Source of the DNA: Actinomycetes bacterium
GTDB lineage: Bacteria > Actinomycetota > Acidimicrobiia > Acidimicrobiales > Ilumatobacteraceae
Assembly: GCA_023417265.1 (NCBI GenBank)
Contig: JAEZFY010000045.1
Span: 1 to 8,062 of the forward strand
Direction of reading: 5' to 3'
Length of the DNA stretch: 8,062 nucleotides
The notes beneath the pieces are model-generated. The model made no database searches. It was not told the origin of the DNA and saw nothing but the letters and a program-made list of their open reading frames with translations. The position numbers were made by a program, and so were the translations under genes. Shown piece by piece: positions 5,367 to 8,062 of the stretch (position 1 is its first letter; every line of letters begins with the position of its first letter).

Positions 5367-7906
5367 ACAAGCTCGCGTTCCAACAACTCTGGGCCCGCAA
5401 GCGGCGGGCGATCGGCGCCGGGATCGCAGTGATCATCGGCGTCGCCTTTCTGGTCGGCACGATGGCGCTCGGCGATTCGATGACGAAGGGCATCGACATG
5501 CTCATGACCGAGGGCTACTCGGGTACCGACGTCGAGGTCCGCAGCATCCACGAGATCGACGGCGAGAACATCCAACTCGTGTCGATCGACGCCGGCCTGG
5601 CGGACCGGCTCGCCGAGCTCCCGGAGGTCGCCCGGGTGATCCCCGTGGCCGAGGGCACCGCCCAGGTGCTCACCGAGGACGGCCAGCGGATCGGTGGCAC
5701 CGGGCCGCCGACGAGCGGCACCACCTGGCCCGAGTCACCGCGCAACCCGTTCGTCTTGACCGAGGGCCGGGCACCAGCCGGGCCTGACGAGCTCGTGCTC
5801 GACGTCGAGACCGCGGCCGACGGCGGTTACTCGATCGGCGACACCGTGACCGTGCTCGTGCCCGACCCGGTGCAGGCAACCCTGGTCGGCACCGCCGAGT
5901 TCGCCAGCGGCAGCTCGTTGAGCGGCGTGACGTTCACGTGGTTCGACCTGCCGACATCGCAAGCGCTGCTGCTCGGCACCTCGGCGGAGCTGTCGTACGT
6001 CGACCTCGTTGCCGCCCCGGGCGTGACGCCCGAGCAGCTCCAAGCCGCGGTCGCCGACGTGCTCCCTCCCGACGTCGAGGCGCTGACGCACACCGAACTC
6101 ATCGACGAGGCGATGGCGACGATGGAGTCCGACTTCCTCGGCTTCTTCAAGACGTTCCTCTTGGCGTTCGCCGTGATCGCGTTGCTCGTCGGCTGCTTCA
6201 GCATCAGCAACACGTTCTCGATCCTGGTCGCTCAGCGGACCCGCGAGTCGGCGTTGCTGCGCGCGCTCGGCGCCTCGCGCCGGCAGGTGCTCACCACCGT
6301 CACCGTCGAGGCGCTGCTGATCGGTGCGATGGCCTCGGCCGTCGGCATCGCCGCCGGCGTCGGACTGGCGTACGGGCTCAACGAGTTGCTCACGGCCGCC
6401 GGCTTCGGGGTGCCATCGAGCGCGATGGGTGCCGAGTCCGACGTGATCGTCACCGGGCTCGTGGTCGGCATCGGGATGACGTTGTTGGCCGCCGTCGTGC
6501 CGGCCTGGCGGGCCTCGCGTGTCGCCCCGCTGGCGGCGCTGCGCGACGTCGCCGTCGATCGCTCCGGCGTCGCCTGGTGGCGCGCCGTGGCAGGGGTGCT
6601 GGCCGCCGGTGGCGGCGTGACGGCGATGGTGCTCGCCACCGAATCGGCCGAGCCGCTGCAGAGCGCCGCGCTCGGAGCGCTCGCCACGTTCGCCGGGTTC
6701 GTGCTGCTCGGCCCGGTTGTCGCCCGCCTCGCCGCCGGTGCGATCGGCAGCCCGATCGCCGGTGTCACCGGGGTCAACGGCACGCTCGCCCGGCGCAACG
6801 CGATGCGCAACCCGAAGCGCACGTCGGGAACCGCGGCGGCGCTGATGGTCGGTACCGCGGTCGTGGCTCTGTTCGCCTCGCTGGCGACGTCGATCAAGCA
6901 CTCGATGTCGGATTTGCTCGACAAGACGTTCGGCGGCGACATGGTGGTGCGGGCGGACGGTTTCTCGGGCGCCGGGCTGCCGCTCGACCTCACCGACGAG
7001 CTGGCGGCGCTGCCCGAGGTCGCCCTGGCGACACCGTTGCGTGACAGCCCGATCACGATCGTCGACGCCGACCAACGCAGCGACGAGTGGGTGGTGGCGG
7101 GCGACCTGGCGACGATGCACCAGGTGATCGATCTCGGCGACGTCGCCGGCGACCTCGCCGGCACGGGCACCGGTGAGATCGCCGTGTCGACCGAGTGGGC
7201 CGGCGAGCACGGGGTCGGCCTCGGCATGCCCGTCACCGTCGAGTTCGCCGATGGCGCGGTCGAGCAACTCGTCGTGTCGGCCACGTACACCGAGACGGCG
7301 TTGATGGGCGACCTGCTCGTCGACGGTCGCGTCACCGACCCGCACGCCACCGACCCGACCAACTTCCTGGTGATGCTCGAGCTCGCTGACGGTGTGAGCG
7401 TCGCCGAGGGCAAGGCCGCGATCGGCGCGGTGACCGACGGCTACGGGCGCCCGCTGCTCGAGACCGCCGACGAGTACGTCGCGGCGATGGCGGCCGAACT
7501 CGACCAACTGCTCGTGCTGGTCTACGGGCTGCTGGCGATCGCCGTGGTGATCGCCCTGATCGGCATCGCCAACACCTTGTCGTTGAGCCTGCACGAGCGC
7601 ACGCGTGAGCTCGGGTTGTTGCGGGCTGTCGGCCAGAACCGCCGGGCCCTGCGCGCCACCGTGCGTTGGGAGAGCGTGATCGTGGCGATCTTCGGCACGT
7701 TCGGCGGGCTTGCCCTGGGAACGTTCATGTGCTGGGGTCTGATCCGGGCGATCGCCGTCAGCGAGGGGTTCGGGACGTTCGCCCCGAGTTACGCCACGCT
7801 GGCGATCGTGCTTGGTGTCGCCGTGGTGGCCGGCGTGCTCGCCGCCGCCCGTCCCGCCCGGCGAGCCGCCAAGCTCGACGTGCTCGCGGCGATCTCCACC
7901 GAGTGA
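5363..7906 (+). CDS. ABC transporter permease, FtsX/MacB type with duplicated FtsX domain
   Basis: This encodes an 847-residue integral membrane protein. I count ten hydrophobic segments, at about 17-36, 262-284, 312-338, 362-384, 406-426, 436-456, 492-511, 715-737, 771-795 and 811-831. Two large soluble extracytoplasmic domains (about 40-255 and 515-710) match the MacB periplasmic core type. Each half has an FtsX domain with the same cytoplasmic motif: QRTRESALLRALGASRRQV at 291-309 and ERTRELGLLRAVGQNRRAL at 745-763, which contact the ATPase. The architecture is the fused-duplicate form, so one chain could supply both membrane halves. In Gram-positive relatives such pairs have been tied to lipoprotein, peptide or antibiotic handling, but no substrate can be named. 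No membrane-fusion partner is present in the window. The start overlaps the ATPase stop by four bases and has an AAGGAG site. The gene looks intact. Confidence 0.95.
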   Translation: MNKLAFQQLWARKRRAIGAGIAVIIGVAFLVGTMALGDSMTKGIDMLMTEGYSGTDVEVRSIHEIDGENIQLVSIDAGLADRLAELPEVARVIPVAEGTAQVLTEDGQRIGGTGPPTSGTTWPESPRNPFVLTEGRAPAGPDELVLDVETAADGGYSIGDTVTVLVPDPVQATLVGTAEFASGSSLSGVTFTWFDLPTSQALLLGTSAELSYVDLVAAPGVTPEQLQAAVADVLPPDVEALTHTELIDEAMATMESDFLGFFKTFLLAFAVIALLVGCFSISNTFSILVAQRTRESALLRALGASRRQVLTTVTVEALLIGAMASAVGIAAGVGLAYGLNELLTAAGFGVPSSAMGAESDVIVTGLVVGIGMTLLAAVVPAWRASRVAPLAALRDVAVDRSGVAWWRAVAGVLAAGGGVTAMVLATESAEPLQSAALGALATFAGFVLLGPVVARLAAGAIGSPIAGVTGVNGTLARRNAMRNPKRTSGTAAALMVGTAVVALFASLATSIKHSMSDLLDKTFGGDMVVRADGFSGAGLPLDLTDELAALPEVALATPLRDSPITIVDADQRSDEWVVAGDLATMHQVIDLGDVAGDLAGTGTGEIAVSTEWAGEHGVGLGMPVTVEFADGAVEQLVVSATYTETALMGDLLVDGRVTDPHATDPTNFLVMLELADGVSVAEGKAAIGAVTDGYGRPLLETADEYVAAMAAELDQLLVLVYGLLAIAVVIALIGIANTLSLSLHERTRELGLLRAVGQNRRALRATVRWESVIVAIFGTFGGLALGTFMCWGLIRAIAVSEGFGTFAPSYATLAIVLGVAVVAGVLAAARPARRAAKLDVLAAISTE

Positions 7907-7913
7907 CCGGAGA

Positions 7914-7937
7914 CGCCCGGACGTGTTGCTGCGGGCG
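7914..7937 (+). terminator. Weak hairpin after the permease, possible operon end
   Basis: CGCCCG (7914-7919) pairs with CGGGCG (7932-7937) across a 12-base loop, starting seven bases after the permease stop. No T-rich run follows, so this is only a candidate U-less terminator. Confidence 0.2.
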
Positions 7938-7947
7938 GGCTCGTTCG

Positions 7948-8004
7948 GAACCGGGTAAGAACCGGCCGGGCCGCGGTGCGGACCGCTCGCGGTCGGCCTA
8001 GAAC
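7948..8004 (+). promoter_or_regulatory. Possible control region of the gene starting at 8013
   Basis: Three elements lie close together. The word GAACCGG is directly repeated at 7948-7954 and 7959-7965, exactly 11 bp apart, so both copies would face the same side of the helix. A palindrome, GACCGC-TC-GCGGTC, covers 7981-7994. TAGAAC at 7999-8004 could be a -10 element eight bases before the ATG. The palindrome would then sit between -35 and -10, a usual repressor position. All roles are inferred from arrangement. Confidence 0.25.
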
Positions 8005-8012
8005 TGTCCCCC

Positions 8013-8062
8013 ATGAGCGAAGCGAGCGAATCGTCGCCGGCCGGGTGGGCGCCCCCGCAGGG
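8013..8062 (+). CDS. Start of an unidentified protein (cut by window edge)
   Basis: An ATG at 8013 opens a frame that stays open to the right edge and reads MSEASESSPAGWAPPQG over 16 codons plus two bases. A short Ser/Glu then Pro/Gly-rich N-terminus of this kind is common in actinobacterial membrane proteins with a disordered cytoplasmic tail, but too little is present to assign a family. No Shine-Dalgarno site precedes it; a TAGAAC hexamer lies eight bases upstream. It follows the permease by 106 bases on the same strand and may be separately transcribed. Confidence 0.5.
   Translation, partial: MSEASESSPAGWAPPQ

Noticed and set aside
1442..7906. A 2,154-codon open frame on the plus strand across the regulator and hydrolase into the permease
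   Set aside because: Only its last 847 codons (from 5363) are a real gene. The rest is exactly codon-aligned antisense to the regulator and hydrolase, and stays open because those genes avoid TTA, CTA and TCA codons. The translated antisense part is Arg/Gly/Ala/Val-rich with no domain.
5735..8014. A 759-codon open frame on the minus strand opposite the permease
   Set aside because: Codon-aligned antisense of the permease. It ends at that gene's TCA serine codon at 5735 and has the His/Arg/Gly/Asp-rich composition of a shadow frame.

Overview
The window is high-GC bacterial DNA, with codons ending almost always in G or C. Gene content fits an actinobacterium: an MmyB-type regulator, a MacB/FtsX-type ABC pair with no membrane-fusion protein, a lipoprotein of the CocE/NonD hydrolase family, and starts that mostly lack Shine-Dalgarno sites. 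An acidimicrobial (Ilumatobacter-like) source is my guess from general style, not something the sequence proves.

Layout. Four genes lie on the minus strand. From right to left they are a large secreted lipoprotein hydrolase (4468 to 2111), an XRE/MmyB transcription regulator (1966 to 1136), a small GNAT acetyltransferase (1072 to 617), and the N-terminal part of a fused indolepyruvate ferredoxin oxidoreductase that runs off the left edge (550 to 1). Divergent from the hydrolase, across a 112-bp gap, is a two-gene plus-strand operon: an ABC transporter ATPase (4581-5366) and an 847-residue, ten-segment FtsX/MacB-type permease (5363-7906). The two overlap by ATGA and the permease has a strong AAGGAG site. 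A further plus-strand gene appears to begin at 8013 and is cut by the right edge after 16 codons.

How the genes may work together. The ATPase and permease form one transporter that probably moves a lipid, lipoprotein, peptide or drug-like molecule out of the membrane. The divergent lipoprotein hydrolase would act on the outer face of the same membrane, so a shared control region is plausible but unproven. The regulator probably responds to a small hydrophobic ligand; its targets are not evident. The acetyltransferase and oxidoreductase look like independent metabolic genes.

The most unusual non-coding signal is the 145-bp gap after the hydrolase. It holds three perfect copies of a 14-bp repeat that begin inside the hydrolase stop region. 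It also holds twelve GGG runs on the plus strand (2047-2134), enough for up to three tandem G-quadruplexes, one of them in the loop of a 7-bp inverted repeat. A second recurring signal is an xAxxxT hexamer 6-7 bases before four of the start codons, CATGAT in two of them, which suggests leaderless transcripts. I see no RNA gene, insertion sequence, CRISPR array or clearly novel multi-gene system.
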